The notes beneath the pieces are model-generated. The model made no database searches and had not been told where the DNA came from. It worked only from the letters and a program-made list of their open reading frames with translations. DNA of 64,000 nucleotides from Metaphire vulgaris (taxonomy: Eukaryota; Annelida; Clitellata; Crassiclitellata; Megascolecidae): assembly GCA_018105865.1 (NCBI GenBank), contig CM030872.1, forward strand, positions 7,784,516 to 7,848,515, written 5' to 3'. Both the position numbers and the translations under genes were made by a program. Positions 10,556 to 21,336 of the stretch are shown in pieces (the first letter of the stretch is position 1; every line of letters begins with the position of its first letter).

Positions 10556-11941
10556 TCATATGTGAGTCAACGGAATGGTACTTGCGGCCGAGTGAGACGA
10601 CGTCGCCGAGTCTGACGGAGTACCGTACTGCATCCCTACTCCGTACTGGGCCATCATCATCGCCCCGTACTGCTGGGCGGCGACGTCGAGACGCGTGTGA
10701 TGGCCCCCCAGGACGCCGTCCGACCCTTTCCCGGAGGCGGCGCCGGTGGCGGAGGAGACGCTGGAGGGCAGGTACATGCCGACCATGTCGCGCAGCTCGC
10801 CGTGGTACGAGCGACCCGCATCGGGCGCCATCGACATGTTCATCGGGACGGAGGAGCCGTCCGATGACGACCCGACCGAGTCCGGCTTCAGGTCTGCGCC
10901 GCCGCCGCCGCCGTCGGGGCCCCCCGGCGAGTAGGACGGATAGCCGCCGAGGAAGGAGGGGTAGCCGGCGTTGCCCGACAGGAACGGACTGGTCGATTGG
11001 TTGTGCTGCTCGGCGCCGGACGGGGACACCATCGGGAAGCTGTAGCCGCCGTACTGAACGCCGCCGCCCGGCGACCCGGAGAACATCTGCCGGGCTCCGA
11101 ACAGCTGCTGATGGTAGACCTGGTCGGCCGCCGCGGACGAGCCGCCGAAGACGTACCCGGCCTGGATGTGAGGGGGCAGGACCCCCTGGGCGTGCGCGAC
11201 GCCGAGCCCCGGCGGGAAGCCGTTGACGACGGCGGCGTGCAGGTGCGACGCAGACGACTGCAGGACGTACTTGTCCTTCTTGACGGGCACGGGTTTCTTC
11301 CTTCTCGGTCGGTACTTGTAGTCCGGATGTTCCTTCATGTGAACGGTTCGCAGCCGTTTCGCTTCGTCGATGAACGGACGTTTCTCCGACTCGGTCAGCA
11401 GCTTCCACTCGACGCCCAACCGCTTCGAGATCTCCGAGTTGTGCATCTTCGGGTTCTCCTGCGCCATCTTGCGACGCTGGCCGCGCGACCAGACCATGAA
11501 CGCGTTCATCGGTCGCTTGACCTTGTCCTCCTGCTTGACCTTTCCCCCTCCTCCTCCTCCTCCTCCTCCTCCTCCTCCGGCGGTGGAAGACGTAGACGAA
11601 GAGGAAGAGGGCCCGTTCAGGACGGCGCTGAATCGACCGGTTCCGACGGTCGCCTTCTGCTGCTGCTGCTGCAGCGGGGGAGAGAGGTTCTGACCGGAAG
11701 ACGTCGTCGTCGTCGACGGTGGCAGAGGAGGACCGAGTCCCTGAGACGGAGAGGCCGGCTGGTGGTGCTGGTGGTGGTGGTGGTGGTGGTGGTGGTGAAG
11801 GGCGCGTCCGCCGTGGTGGAAACCGGACAGTTCCAGGACACCGCCAGGGTCAGACGAGTGGTAGCCGAGCGGCGGCTCCGCCGTCCACCCGATCCCACCG
11901 AGGGCCCTGCCGTCCCCGATACTGGGACCAGATTCACACAT
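10556..11941 (-). CDS. SoxB1: SoxB1-group HMG-box transcription factor (Sox1/2/3 type), single coding exon
   Basis: Uninterrupted 461-codon frame ending in TGA at 10558-10556. The HMG box spans about residues 141-212 ([10 protein letters not shown] near the start, [12 protein letters not shown] and [11 protein letters not shown] near the end). It is followed by the group-B extension KKDKY. The C-terminal half carries [12 protein letters not shown], close to the motif in vertebrate Sox1/2/3, and ends STIPLTHI, comparable to their LPLSHM tail. This supports SoxB1 over SoxB2. The family binds the DNA minor groove in the nucleus and maintains neural or pluripotent progenitors. The N-terminus has a nine-His run, a Q5 run, an S5 run and a G12 run. 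VKQE at 135-138, just before the box, fits a sumoylation consensus. The intronless structure is normal for SoxB genes. The start (gcgATG, purine at -3) is the first in-frame ATG of the open frame. A long plus-strand frame over the same DNA is a GC-rich shadow. Confidence 0.95.
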   Translation of the reverse strand: MCESGPSIGDGRALGGIGWTAEPPLGYHSSDPGGVLELSGFHHGGRALHHHHHHHHHQHHQPASPSQGLGPPLPPSTTTTSSGQNLSPPLQQQQQKATVGTGRFSAVLNGPSSSSSTSSTAGGGGGGGGGGGGKVKQEDKVKRPMNAFMVWSRGQRRKMAQENPKMHNSEISKRLGVEWKLLTESEKRPFIDEAKRLRTVHMKEHPDYKYRPRRKKPVPVKKDKYVLQSSASHLHAAVVNGFPPGLGVAHAQGVLPPHIQAGYVFGGSSAAADQVYHQQLFGARQMFSGSPGGGVQYGGYSFPMVSPSGAEQHNQSTSPFLSGNAGYPSFLGGYPSYSPGGPDGGGGGADLKPDSVGSSSDGSSVPMNMSMAPDAGRSYHGELRDMVGMYLPSSVSSATGAASGKGSDGVLGGHHTRLDVAAQQYGAMMMAQYGVGMQYGTPSDSATSSHSAASTIPLTHI

Positions 11942-12281
11942 CGCCCCCCTCCAAGAAGAAACAACCCCCGGTTCGACAGTAGTGTTCAGCAGTGTCTACA
12001 ATACCGATGGGCAGAGAAGAAGGTTATTCGGGTTGAGAAAAAAAAACCCCGTACGACGCAAGATTTATTACCAGCGTCCAGTCTGGTCGGGCATTGTCTC
12101 GTCTCGGAACCCTCTTTTCGAGATCGAACGGTGTTCACAGGCCGACGACGATCGTCACTCGATACTGCGCTCTCTATAGACGCCTCGACAATACGCCCGT
12201 CGCCCCCATCGGTCGGGTCGCTACCTGTGAGTGTCGACCCTCACAGCGGCCGGCCTCTGCCTGCCCCCGGTGAGTGACAGT

Positions 12282-12320
12282 GGGCGGAGTAGAGGGCGGT
12301 GTTGGACCGCAGTGGGCGGA
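12282..12320. promoter_or_regulatory. GC-box cluster upstream of SoxB1
   Basis: Three GGGCGG boxes lie within 40 bases, about 340-380 bases upstream of the SoxB1 start codon, in a CpG-containing stretch (11950-12330) that continues from the gene. They are compatible with an Sp/KLF-bound CpG-island promoter. No TATA box is convincingly placed. Confidence 0.35.
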
Positions 12321-12329
12321 GTTCAGTGA

Positions 12330-12906
12330 CTGGCGGAATGAGAAAGCACGGTTCTTGTATGAGATGAAATTCACAGCGGTGCTGTGTGGCTGTCCGTTCC
12401 TGCGCCTGTGTGAATGATGTGTCTGTCCGTGTGTGTGTATGTGCGTGTCTCACACTTTTCTTAGGGGGAGAGGGTGGCGAGATAATTTTTTGGCAGTTTG
12501 GCAAATTTTTGGAAATTTTTGCGATTACATTATATAGGCCTATTATTTCTTCATTTCCTTGGGGCCATGGCTCCCTGCCCCCCCCCAATGACGTCTCTTG
12601 TGTCTAATCCAGGGTTTGTCACAGGGTATATCGGAGATGCCTAAAATTCGCTTGATAAAGTTCAGTTTGGCGTCAATGTCAGAGACATTCGGAGACATTC
12701 AAATGGCGGCCCGCGGGTCTCATTAGGCCCGCCAATGGAGTGTAAAGGTGCCCGTAACGATGCTAAAACGACTTATTAACCCGTTCCTAATACTTTTGAG
12801 ATATTTTTGATGTACTGTTTTGAAGTGTTTTCTATCTGCCTGTATTCTATAAGTTATGAACTAGGCACTATATTTGTATATATAAAAATTAAATTTACTA
12901 CTAGGC

Positions 12907-12995
<89 letters not shown>

Positions 12996-13377
12996 GCTAC
13001 TACTACTACTACTACTATCAAGGGTAAGATTTATGCGGTTATACTCGTCCAACACATAACTCATGATCGCATCAAAGTTCTGCTTGTAACTGAATGTGAC
13101 AATCTCAGCGTAGGTCCTTTGGCGCTCAAGTAAAGCATAGGGCCTACATGTCAGCCATCTTATTAAGCACGCCGCTTTTAATTCTGGAGACTGTCAGAGA
13201 CACTCTTCTTTTTAATGCAAATTTGCAAGCGTCAAAAAACGGCATTAGGCCCTAAGTTATTCGTAGCTCAACTTTCTGCCTTTCGACGGTTTCTCTTTGC
13301 TTCCTCTTTGACCGAAAACACCCGTAGATCATTCTAGTTCTTAATTGTCACATATCACAATTGAATTTGAATGGGGG
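12330..13377. other. Intergenic stretch right of SoxB1
   Basis: No gene seen. It contains a GGCGGCCCGCGGG patch near 12705 resembling one at 17880, and a long (CTA)n array (12905-13017). Confidence 0.6.
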
Positions 13378-13565
13378 CAGGATTATTTCTAGGATTAGCA
13401 ATTTGGGGGGTGTCGGTAAATTCCCGTTCTCTGCCAAAAAAGTCTGACAAGCAAAAAGGTCATCGCATAGCTGAAATGGGGGGGGGGGGGCGCGTTATGG
13501 GGACGTCGGTCTCAAATTGGGGAGTGTTGGAGGGGGGTGGTTAGGAGGGTGTAAAAATATCCCTG
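13378..13565. mobile_element. hAT-like MITE, CAGGG-TATTT family
   Basis: Ends CAGGATTATTTCTAGGATT and ATATCCCTG. Flanks AATGGGGG and ATTGGGGC agree at six of eight bases. It contains CTGACAAGCAAAAAGGTCAT. Confidence 0.6.
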
Positions 13566-13762
13566 ATTGGGGCCGTGTTCCCCTCTTGGCTACGGCGATG
13601 TCTCAAGGTATCTCTGCGTCTCGTTGCTTGTCTGTGTCCGAATGTCTCTCTATGTCTGTCTCTGTGTCAGTGTCTGTGTCTGTCGCTCTCACTTTCTCTC
13701 TCTCACTCTCTCTTTCACTCCCTCTCTCATTCACTTTCTGTCTGTCTGTCTGTCTGTCTGCC

Positions 13763-14063
13763 CAGTGGCGGTTCCACCATGTTGATGACTGGGGATGCAT
13801 CCCCCACCGGGGTTCCGGATGACCTTTTTTGCTTGTCAACCTATTTTTCGGTGATTTTTTTTAAATTCAGTGAAAAATACTGCGAATTACCTTCTTTTTT
13901 AGGTTGTCGAGCTTTTTTGCAAGGTTTATTAACATTTAGTGGACAAACAATGACCTTTTTCTCTATTTTCTTTTGCTTTTTCTTCTTCACTTTGCATCCC
14001 CAACACCAACTTCCTATACATTTCTTTCATCCTCCCCACCAAAGATTCCTGGAACCGCCACTG
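13763..14063. mobile_element. hAT-like MITE, CAGTGGCGGTTCCA family
   Basis: Ends CAGTGGCGGTTCC and, inverted, GGAACCGCCACTG. The interior holds ATGACCTTTTTTGCTTGTCA. It is inserted in a GTCT microsatellite, so the duplication (TGTCTGCC/CGTCTGTC) is not decisive. Confidence 0.7.
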
Positions 14064-14064
14064 C

Positions 14065-14065
<1 letters not shown>

Positions 14066-14163
<98 letters not shown>

Positions 14164-14402
14164 ATCTATCTCCGTCTGCGATGTGAGATTTCGTTTTTCA
14201 GTTGTGAGCGTCGTCTATGAAAACGGTAATAGGATCGAACGTAGATCCGGATGGTGCGGGTGGAGATGGGGAATGGGGCGGGGGGGGGGTCGAGGCCACT
14301 ACATATTGGCACGGCGAGTCTGTATCATCGCCCCCCCCCCACAGACCGGAATTCTCATCGTTTCCGGTCGAATGACGACAGATTAGTCATATACTTTAAT
14401 CG

Positions 14403-14444
<42 letters not shown>
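14066..14444. repeat. (CTGT)n(CT)n and (GT)n microsatellites
   Basis: GTCT/CT run to about 14160 and GT run at 14404-14444, with unrecognised sequence between. Confidence 0.9.
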
Positions 14445-14620
14445 TATCGTTATGTGCTGTGGGCCTATAGGCTACAGGGCCAATTAGGCATTTGTAAGCC
14501 CGTTTCACAAGTAAATTATTAGGTTCTCAGGCTGCCATAAGAATATGAAATAATGTCGATGTAGGCTAGGCCCCGTTATTAATTGCTGCAGTAGCACGCA
14601 GGGGCGTAGCGACGGGGTGG

Positions 14621-14801
14621 CAGTGTTTAATCTAGACTACTGGACTCCGGGGGACTCAAAAATCCGGGGAACTGACAAATCCGAGGGGGGAGAATTCTGC
14701 TAGGGGCCGCTGTTAGTCCATGCAATATTACAAAATGTCCAGGGGGAATTTGAAATTTCCGGGGAAGGGCGATTCCCGGAAACGGCCTAGATTTAACACT
14801 G
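14621..14801. mobile_element. hAT-like MITE, CAGTGTTTAATCTAG family
   Basis: Complete copy: left end CAGTGTTTAATCTAGAC and right end GGCCTAGATTTAACACTG are inverted repeats. Internal blocks (GACTCCGGGGG, CTGTTAGTCCATGCAATAT) recur in copies near 5690, 8805, 9630 (reverse) and 21393. Confidence 0.7.
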
Positions 14802-14840
14802 CAGGGGGATACTGTATATATATATATATATATATATATC

Positions 14841-14889
<49 letters not shown>

Positions 14890-16020
14890 CTATGTGAAAA
14901 AGTCCTGCACGTTTCACGTTTCACGCTCCTCACAAAAATGTTGTTGTGAGGATCCGTAAGGCAATCACACAATAATTAGCAAATTCTTTACCAAAAACAT
15001 CAATACCCGAATATATTGAGATTTGCATATCCTAAATCATTAACGGTTATTCAGATATTCATTAAAAACAAAAATCCCAAAATCCTATAAACGTGCAAGA
15101 CTTTTTCACACAGCTGTATATATATATACGGTGAGAGACCGAGAGAGAGAGAGATTCGAATACTTCACCGACTGATCTCTTTTGCTTTCCAGTCCCCCCC
15201 CCCCCCCGTTTCCCTTGAACCTCGAGAACCCACCGACAGATCCTCTGGTCTTCTGACGATTCTTAAGTGTTCGGTACTTCACCCTTCTTCCGGTGCCCAG
15301 TCAGGCAGCTAAGCCCTCCAATTTTTGGGGCTGGGCAGTCAGTCACACACAATGCAACGCCTAAGACCGTGAGGTGGAGGTAAAGGGGCCCCTCTATCCC
15401 CCCTCAGCGTCTTATGCCCCAGCTAAGGGGTGTCACTGCAAAATCCTTTCCTGGTTTTCGAGAGTTGTTGTTAATGAGTATAAGACGAAGGTCTATTCGT
15501 TATACCAAGAATTCGGCTTATCCTCTTTAGGCCTTCTGTAGGTCTGTATATGCCTACGTAGGCAGGGGCGGCGCTAAGGGGGTGGGTCCGCGGGTCCGGA
15601 CCCATCCAGCCTCGGGCAGGGACACCCGAGCAAATCGTGCAGAACCGCAGAGAAATTTTGATTTGGAGGGAGGGAAGGGGTAGTATGAGCCAGGTCCTGG
15701 CTGTGTAGATTGCATTAGACCCACCCATCCAATAAAACCCAGCACCGCCCCTGTGTAACGTAGGCCGTCTCCTCACTTGCTCTTAGCATAAAATACGTTC
15801 TTAGAAGCTGCTTGGTATGGTTCATGTTAGCATAGGCTGATAGATATTCGGACGAGAATCAAGAATAAACGGGTTTTATTGTATAGTTATCAACAACATT
15901 AAAAGGGAAAGGTATGTTATTCTGGACACACATGAGAAAACAAGGCTCTTGTCTTGAAAAAGTGATGAGAAGAAAAAGTAATAATTCAAGGAACACTATA
16001 TCCGGCGAAAGATCGTGTGG
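14802..16020. other. Intergenic, (TA)n and a possible MITE
   Basis: (TA)n at 14813-14886. The phrase TGTGAAAAAGTCCTGCACGT near 14892 is mirrored by ACGTGCAAGACTTTTTCACA near 15090, suggesting a small inverted-repeat element. A CAGGGGCGGCGCTAAGG to CAGCACCGCCCCTG unit spans about 15564-15752. No gene. Confidence 0.5.
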
Positions 16021-16023
16021 AAA

Positions 16024-16422
16024 GGGGCTGTCCATTAATTACGTCAACAATTTAAGGGGAGGTTGAAAAAGTTTGACAGTTGTTGACAGAGGAGGGGGTC
16101 AAGAGAAGTTGACGTCAACAATTTCACTTTTACAAATAATCAAAAAATAGAAAATTTCATGGAATACTACTTATTCCAATGGAAAAAAGCATGGCAAAAG
16201 AGGTCATCACCACCACATTTTGACACTCGACGAACAAAATAAAGGGGAAAAGTTCTCATCACTGCAAAAATAATAACTTTATAAACTTTTTAGGGGGACT
16301 TGTCACTGGTCTTTGTGGGGGGAGTCAAAAGTTTTTGACATAATTATGGGGGTCACTGAAAGTTGACAGTTGTTGACAGGGGTAGGGGGTTAAAAATTGT
16401 TGACATAATTAATGGACAGCCC
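16024..16422. mobile_element. MITE with GGGGCTGTCCATTAATTACG ends
   Basis: Ends are inverted repeats (GGGGCTGTCCATTAATTACG and TTAATGGACAGCCC). The interior is paralogous to the element at 62899-63263, including TTGACAGTTGTTGACAG blocks. Confidence 0.7.
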
Positions 16423-16686
16423 TTTGGTCATCATCACCGTCGTTGTCGTCATCATCATGATTAACGGGGCTCGCTGGATCAGAAATTCCATTGATCCGTT
16501 AATAAAAAAATGTGGCCCTTCAATCCTTCATCATGAAAAGGTTGTGCACTTCTGGTGTAGTCCAACCTTGCATCGAGGATGGCTGAAGAACAGAACGACA
16601 CAACAGTTATCATATCATAGATTTCATTGGTATTGGAGCCGAGTGGAGATAATAACAATAGGACCTAATAATAATTAGTTAGTTAA

Positions 16687-16726
<40 letters not shown>

Positions 16727-16784
16727 CGGACAAAATGTCATGGGAACAAAATATCAGCGGACAAAATGTAACCCTAACTCTAAC

Positions 16785-16958
16785 CAGTGGCGGCTCCACC
16801 GGGGGGAGGGCCCGTGCCCCCTATTGAGTGCCTGGCCCCCAGTTGGGACCCTATACTTAATGCTACATACATTAAACAACAAAAGGTTGGCCCCCCATGA
16901 TTAGAAGTTGCCACCCCAACGCCCCCCCCCCACTTGCCAAATCCTAAAGCCGCCACTG
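16785..16958. mobile_element. hAT MITE, CAGTGGCGGCTCCACC family, perfect 8-bp duplication
   Basis: Ends CAGTGGCGGCTCC and AAGCCGCCACTG. Flanked on both sides by ACTCTAAC. Same family as 43362-43547 and 44453-44645. Confidence 0.9.
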
Positions 16959-17399
16959 ACTCTAACCCCAAACCGTGACATTTTGTCCCCATGACATTTT
17001 GTCCGGCCACATCACCATGATGTACAAGTGATATAAAATTCATTCATTTGGACCAGCGAGTTTATGCTAAAAGTTAACGGTTTTCGTAAGAGTCCAATGT
17101 CGAATCTTAGTGGCGACACCTATGGAATGAACGAGAAAACGTCATCGATCATAAGTTTTCAATTAAATTTTTATGAAGGGTAAAATTTTTCATGACTGGT
17201 GCCTTTTTTACACACACACCCCCTGTAACGATTAGTAACGTTTCAAAAGACCCACCTCAACAGCAGGTAACACATATTTTTACAAATTATTTAATTTTTC
17301 TAGTTTTAAAGTGCAATTGCATTTATTGTGTTTAAGGGGGTTTCCCCCAACATTTTAAAGGAATCAAATTAATAATAGAAATTTTAATTTTCAAACAAA

Positions 17400-17590
17400 C
17401 AGAGGCGCCATTTGGGAGGGGGGCCGTGGCCCCCAAGAAAATGAAGAAATAATGTATAATGTATTAAATAAATAAAATGTGCAAAAAAATCGCCAAATAA
17501 TGTCAAAAATTTACACATTGGTCCAAAAATTGACCTAAGTTTGGCCAAAAATTATCTCACCCCGAATAAAAGTGTGAAATGACGTTACTG
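17400..17590. mobile_element. hAT-like MITE
   Basis: Ends CAGAGGCGCCATTTGG and, inverted, CAGTAACGTCATTTCAC. Flanks CAAACAAA and CAAACAGA differ at one base. Related to 3750-3933. Confidence 0.7.
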
Positions 17591-18259
17591 CAAACAGAAG
17601 CTCTAGCCGTAGGCCTTTACTGATGGTAAATCAATTTAGAAAGCATAACATATTGTTAAGTTCACATTACCCATCCATCCATATAACATTTTCAAAAAAC
17701 CCACCCAGGCCACCATCCCACATTACATAATTATGCAATTGTCCCTTTCAAAAATATGTCATAAGTAATAAGAAGCAGGAAAAACAGGGCATAAAAAGTA
17801 TTTAGTTAAGTTTTAGAATAAAGTTACACGTATTTATTGTTTCAGTATCTTTTCAGGCCATTTTGCACCCCATGGCGGGCCGGATCTGGCCCGCGGGCCG
17901 CCATTTGAATATACAGTATCTGCAATTGATCAACTACAAACTGAAATGCCAAGATCTCAGCCAATGTATCACACAGTTTACTTACAGCACTTAAACATAC
18001 AGCATATTTATCAGTTATTTAACAAATTAAAATCTCCCCATTCGAGTTCACACAGTTTCCAAAACAATTCTGCGTCAAAGAAAAATTAAAAATACAGAAA
18101 CATTCAAACCGATAATTAACTAATGGCAAATTCAAAAAGCTGTTCTCAGAATTAAATACAAACCAATTTGTTTAAAAGTAACGCAGATGTATCTACTCTT
18201 TATGAATAAACACTTAAATAATGCTACCAATCAAAAAACCACTTAAAATAAGCTTCAAA

Positions 18260-18384
18260 CAGGGATATTTTTACACCACCCCCAATTTTAGCCTGGGATG
18301 ACCATTTTTTGCTTGTCAGACTTTTTGGAAGGGACCCCAAAATATACTGACACCCCCCAAATTGATAATTCTATAAATAACCTG
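18260..18384. mobile_element. hAT-like MITE, CAGGG-TATTT family
   Basis: Ends CAGGGATATTTTTACACC and AAATAACCTG. It contains CATTTTTTGCTTGTCAGACT. Its right end touches the next element. Confidence 0.55.
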
Positions 18385-18386
18385 GC

Positions 18387-18783
18387 CAGTGTTTATTCTA
18401 GCCACCTCGACACTGGCTTTTTGAAATGTTTGGAGGGGACAAGGTCTGAGTCTCCACAAACCTTGACAAGCAACAAAAAACAAACAAAAAATAACGGTTA
18501 TCTTCCTTTTAACATGTGATGACAAGCAAAAAAGTCATCCTTCCAACCTCCCAAATATTTTTTATCCTTTTCAAATGCCCTGGCAAGCACAAAAATTGTC
18601 ATCCTTACATTTTTCCCTCTCCAAAAAATAAAAGCCCCCGTCGTCACACTTTGGGGGGGATTTCCATCCCCATGCAACATATAAAAGGGGGATATTTTCC
18701 ATCCCCATGCAACATATAAAAAAAATTGGGGAGTTTTAAAACGGGGAGGAATTCCCCCCAGAGAAGGCCTAGAATAAACACTG
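18387..18783. mobile_element. hAT-like MITE, CAGTGTTTATTCTAG family
   Basis: Ends CAGTGTTTATTCTAG and CTAGAATAAACACTG are perfect inverses. Flanks AACCTGGC and ACCCTGGC match at seven of eight. It contains three TGACAAGCAA / GGCAAGCACAAA repeats of the shared palindrome. Confidence 0.75.
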
Positions 18784-19017
18784 ACCCTGGCTTCAATCCA
18801 TATTTGAAATCCAAAAAGCTTTGAACCATATGCAGTAATCCAATTTGAAACAAAGCTCATTATAGTGTTGAAAATATTCAACTAATGGTTGTTAACAGCA
18901 ACTGAAGTGAAAATTTTAGTGCCTAATGTTCCTGCTTGCGTTTCTAGTTTTTGTGTGTGTACAAAATGGTTTGAAAATACAACTGAAATATCTTTCCTGC
19001 ATTCACTTAACAAGTAA

Positions 19018-19191
19018 TAGGAGTATCCAGAACAATCTCTATGGTCACTGATCTATGCCCACCAGCAAGAAATCTGCTTCTGCCATTGGCGTCTATTAAT
19101 AGACGACAATGGTTTCTATGGTTTCTGCCCACCAGTGGGCGGAGCAACCGGACTTTGTTGGTTCACACTGGATACCCCTATACCACAGTAT
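19018..19191. mobile_element. MITE, AGGAGTATCCAG family
   Basis: Ends TAGGAGTATCCAG and CTGGATACCCCTATA. Same unit at 23168-23331 (reverse) and 36191-36354. The centre has the palindrome GTCTATTAATAGAC and a CTCTATGGTC block. Confidence 0.75.
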
Positions 19192-19408
19192 TCAGTGTAA
19201 AAGTGGCACTAAAATGCCCACAAGACCAATTAAATGTTTTTGCCAGGGTGCCTCAATTTCCTACAAAGTTGGCCCCGACACACTGCATATTGTCCCAAGG
19301 ACCCACTTTTGTATCTGCAGTGGCAATATTTCTGATGGCCAGGTCACAAAAATTCAAAATTTTTAATCATGATTTACATCATGATATTACAGCAATATGC
19401 CTAGTATG

Positions 19409-19559
19409 CAGTGGCGTGCAGAGAGTGGTGGGCGCTTGGGCCCCGAGTCAATAAAAAATGTTAGAGTCAATTTTGGCGCCCAGGGCCAAGTCGAATGTTT
19501 GACAAAGGTCGCCCAGTCAATTTTGGCGGCCGGGACCACCGCCCCTCTGCATGCTACTG
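19409..19559. mobile_element. hAT-like MITE
   Basis: Ends CAGTGGCGTGCAGAGAG and CTCTGCATGCTACTG. Flanks CTAGTATG and CGAGTATG match at seven of eight. Confidence 0.7.
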
Positions 19560-19857
19560 CGAGTATGTCATCAAACAAGAGGGCATTAATTAAGCCAGGA
19601 GGGAGATAGCGACAGAAGGGTGGAAAACGAAACTGCCAAAAGAGGGAGGGTGTTAGAAGAAAGAATACCCTCACTTATAAGCATCTATGACCTCACTATC
19701 ACTTATCCCCCAATGATGTTTCATTTTTAGCATCAAAGTCCCACAAACATGGAGTGCTAAGTTCAATGGATTGGTTGTCAAAGGTCCTGTGATTCAAACT
19801 TTGGCTGCAACAGACACTACTACTAAGCAGTATCTGCCCCAGGTACCCAACTAGTTG

Positions 19858-20165
19858 CAGTGGTGGTTCCAGGGTTTCTTGGTGGGGGCGGGGGGAGTGA
19901 AATGAATTCATAGGAAGTTGGTGGGGGATGAAAATAGAAGGGAAAAAATCAATAAGCTTTGCCGAAAAAGGCTGACAAAAGGGAATTGTATCCCCTATTC
20001 TACTACACTTTTACCGAAAAATAGGTTGACAAACAAATAAAAGGTCACCCGCAGTTGTTTCCCCCGGCAGTTTAAACTAGACTTTTACCCCAAAATAAGT
20101 CTCACAAGCAAAAAAAGTCCGGTGGGGGATGCATCCCCACTCATCCCCACGTGGAACCACAACTG
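19858..20165. mobile_element. hAT MITE, CAGTGGCGGTTCCA family, perfect 8-bp duplication
   Basis: Ends CAGTGGTGGTTCCAGG and TGGAACCACAACTG. ACTAGTTG flanks both sides. It carries two degenerate copies of the shared palindrome. Confidence 0.85.
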
Positions 20166-20199
20166 ACTAGTTGACTCGGCTGTTAACAAGTACATTGAG

Positions 20200-21219
20200 T
20201 GATTAATCAGCAGAAAAAATTATGGAGGGAAAGGTTGGCAACAAAAACTCCTCGGTTGTCCATGGAACCTTTAGCCATTTTACAAAGAGCAAGAAAGCAA
20301 AACATAAATCAGATTAAAATTTCTATAATATATATAATTTTCCTCGAGAAAACAAAGTATCGAAGTCATAATGGTCTAGGTTATAACGTATACTCATACT
20401 CGGTTATAACATACAGCAATGTACGGTCCCGTGTGACGCATTACCGTATTGGATACAACATATCTCGGATATAACATATTAAATTTTACCGACCCGCCAA
20501 ATACATTATAGCGATGTCGTACTGCATGTATACAACTCAAATGTACAAAAATTAACAGAAAACATCCATAGCAAGAAAAGAAATAACCGAACAAGAAATT
20601 ACTCTTGAAAGTCAATCAAATAACGGAGAGACGTTCCTCGGCCAAGATGATTTAGTTTTAAGTTTTTAACCGCCAAAACAATGATAGTCACAGAATGCAA
20701 CAAAAATTCCGTAAAACGCAATCCTAATAAGAAAACAAACCCAAAAGAAATTCGGATTATACGACCGACGAAACCGCACATCAACGGCCCCTGTTTCCGA
20801 ATCACTCAACTGAAGGGCAAGACTAGGGTCAAACCTAACCGACGCCTTTTCTAAACAATGGTCCGTTTCGTAGCCACTAAATAAATTCGTCCTAACAACA
20901 ACGAAACGATTAAAAGTCTTCAACTTTTCACGCTACGCGAGTTTTTACTGAACTATATCGAACGTCGGCATCTTAATACATACTCCGAAGTTTTCTTATT
21001 GCTTCGCACGTCGATACAACCGCCCAACCGCCAGGCAAGTCAGCTTAAACCTACGCCACTTGTTAGAAGACCCGATTGTAATAAAAGCCTCAAGTGTAAG
21101 ACGACAATATCAACAATGGTGGTGATGATGGATGACAACTAAGAAGATGTTTGGCGGAGCGCTACAATCAGATTTGGCAAAAAAGTTCTGTATTCTATAA
21201 TGAGGTATTATTCTCTGCT
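20200..21219. other. IPO9 3' flank, gene-free
   Basis: A partial TATAAC-type (pogo-like) MITE lies at about 20383-20520. The rest (20530-21170) is CpG-containing unique sequence, possibly IPO9 3' UTR. No poly(A) signal is obvious. Confidence 0.45.
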
Positions 21220-21336
21220 TCACATATGGATGCCGACCATGTTGAGTACGTGGCGCTCAGAGTCGTTGTGATGTTGGCTGAACATCGAGTAGCAGGGTTG
21301 TTTCGACAACATCTGTAGGAACTCCGTTAGATATGC
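21220..21336 (-). CDS. IPO9: IPO9 coding exon 25 with stop
   Basis: Encodes [20 protein letters not shown] and the C-terminus [10 protein letters not shown], then TGA at 21222-21220. Matches AYLTDFL...QPCYIMFS and the VLQTIGI end of vertebrate IPO9. Confidence 0.95.
   Translation of the reverse strand, partial: AYLTEFLQMLSKQPCYSMFSQHHNDSERHVLNMVGIHM

Noticed and set aside
10506..11408. 300-codon minus-strand frame in another phase over SoxB1
   Set aside because: Shadow of the real frame, Arg/Gly/Pro-rich, with no start or domain support.
10997..12277. 426-codon plus-strand frame opposite SoxB1
   Set aside because: It is antisense to a recognised HMG-box gene. Its Arg-rich translation follows from GC-rich codons and no domain is present.
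15564..15752. Complete hAT MITE with target duplication
   Set aside because: The ends look inverted (CAGGGGCGGCGC / GCACCGCCCCTG), but I could not find matching flanking octamers, so it is only mentioned within the surrounding region.
20530..21170. Possible transposase or hidden exon in the unique stretch after IPO9
   Set aside because: Short frames on both strands show no recognisable motif. 3' UTR or plain intergenic DNA is the simpler reading.
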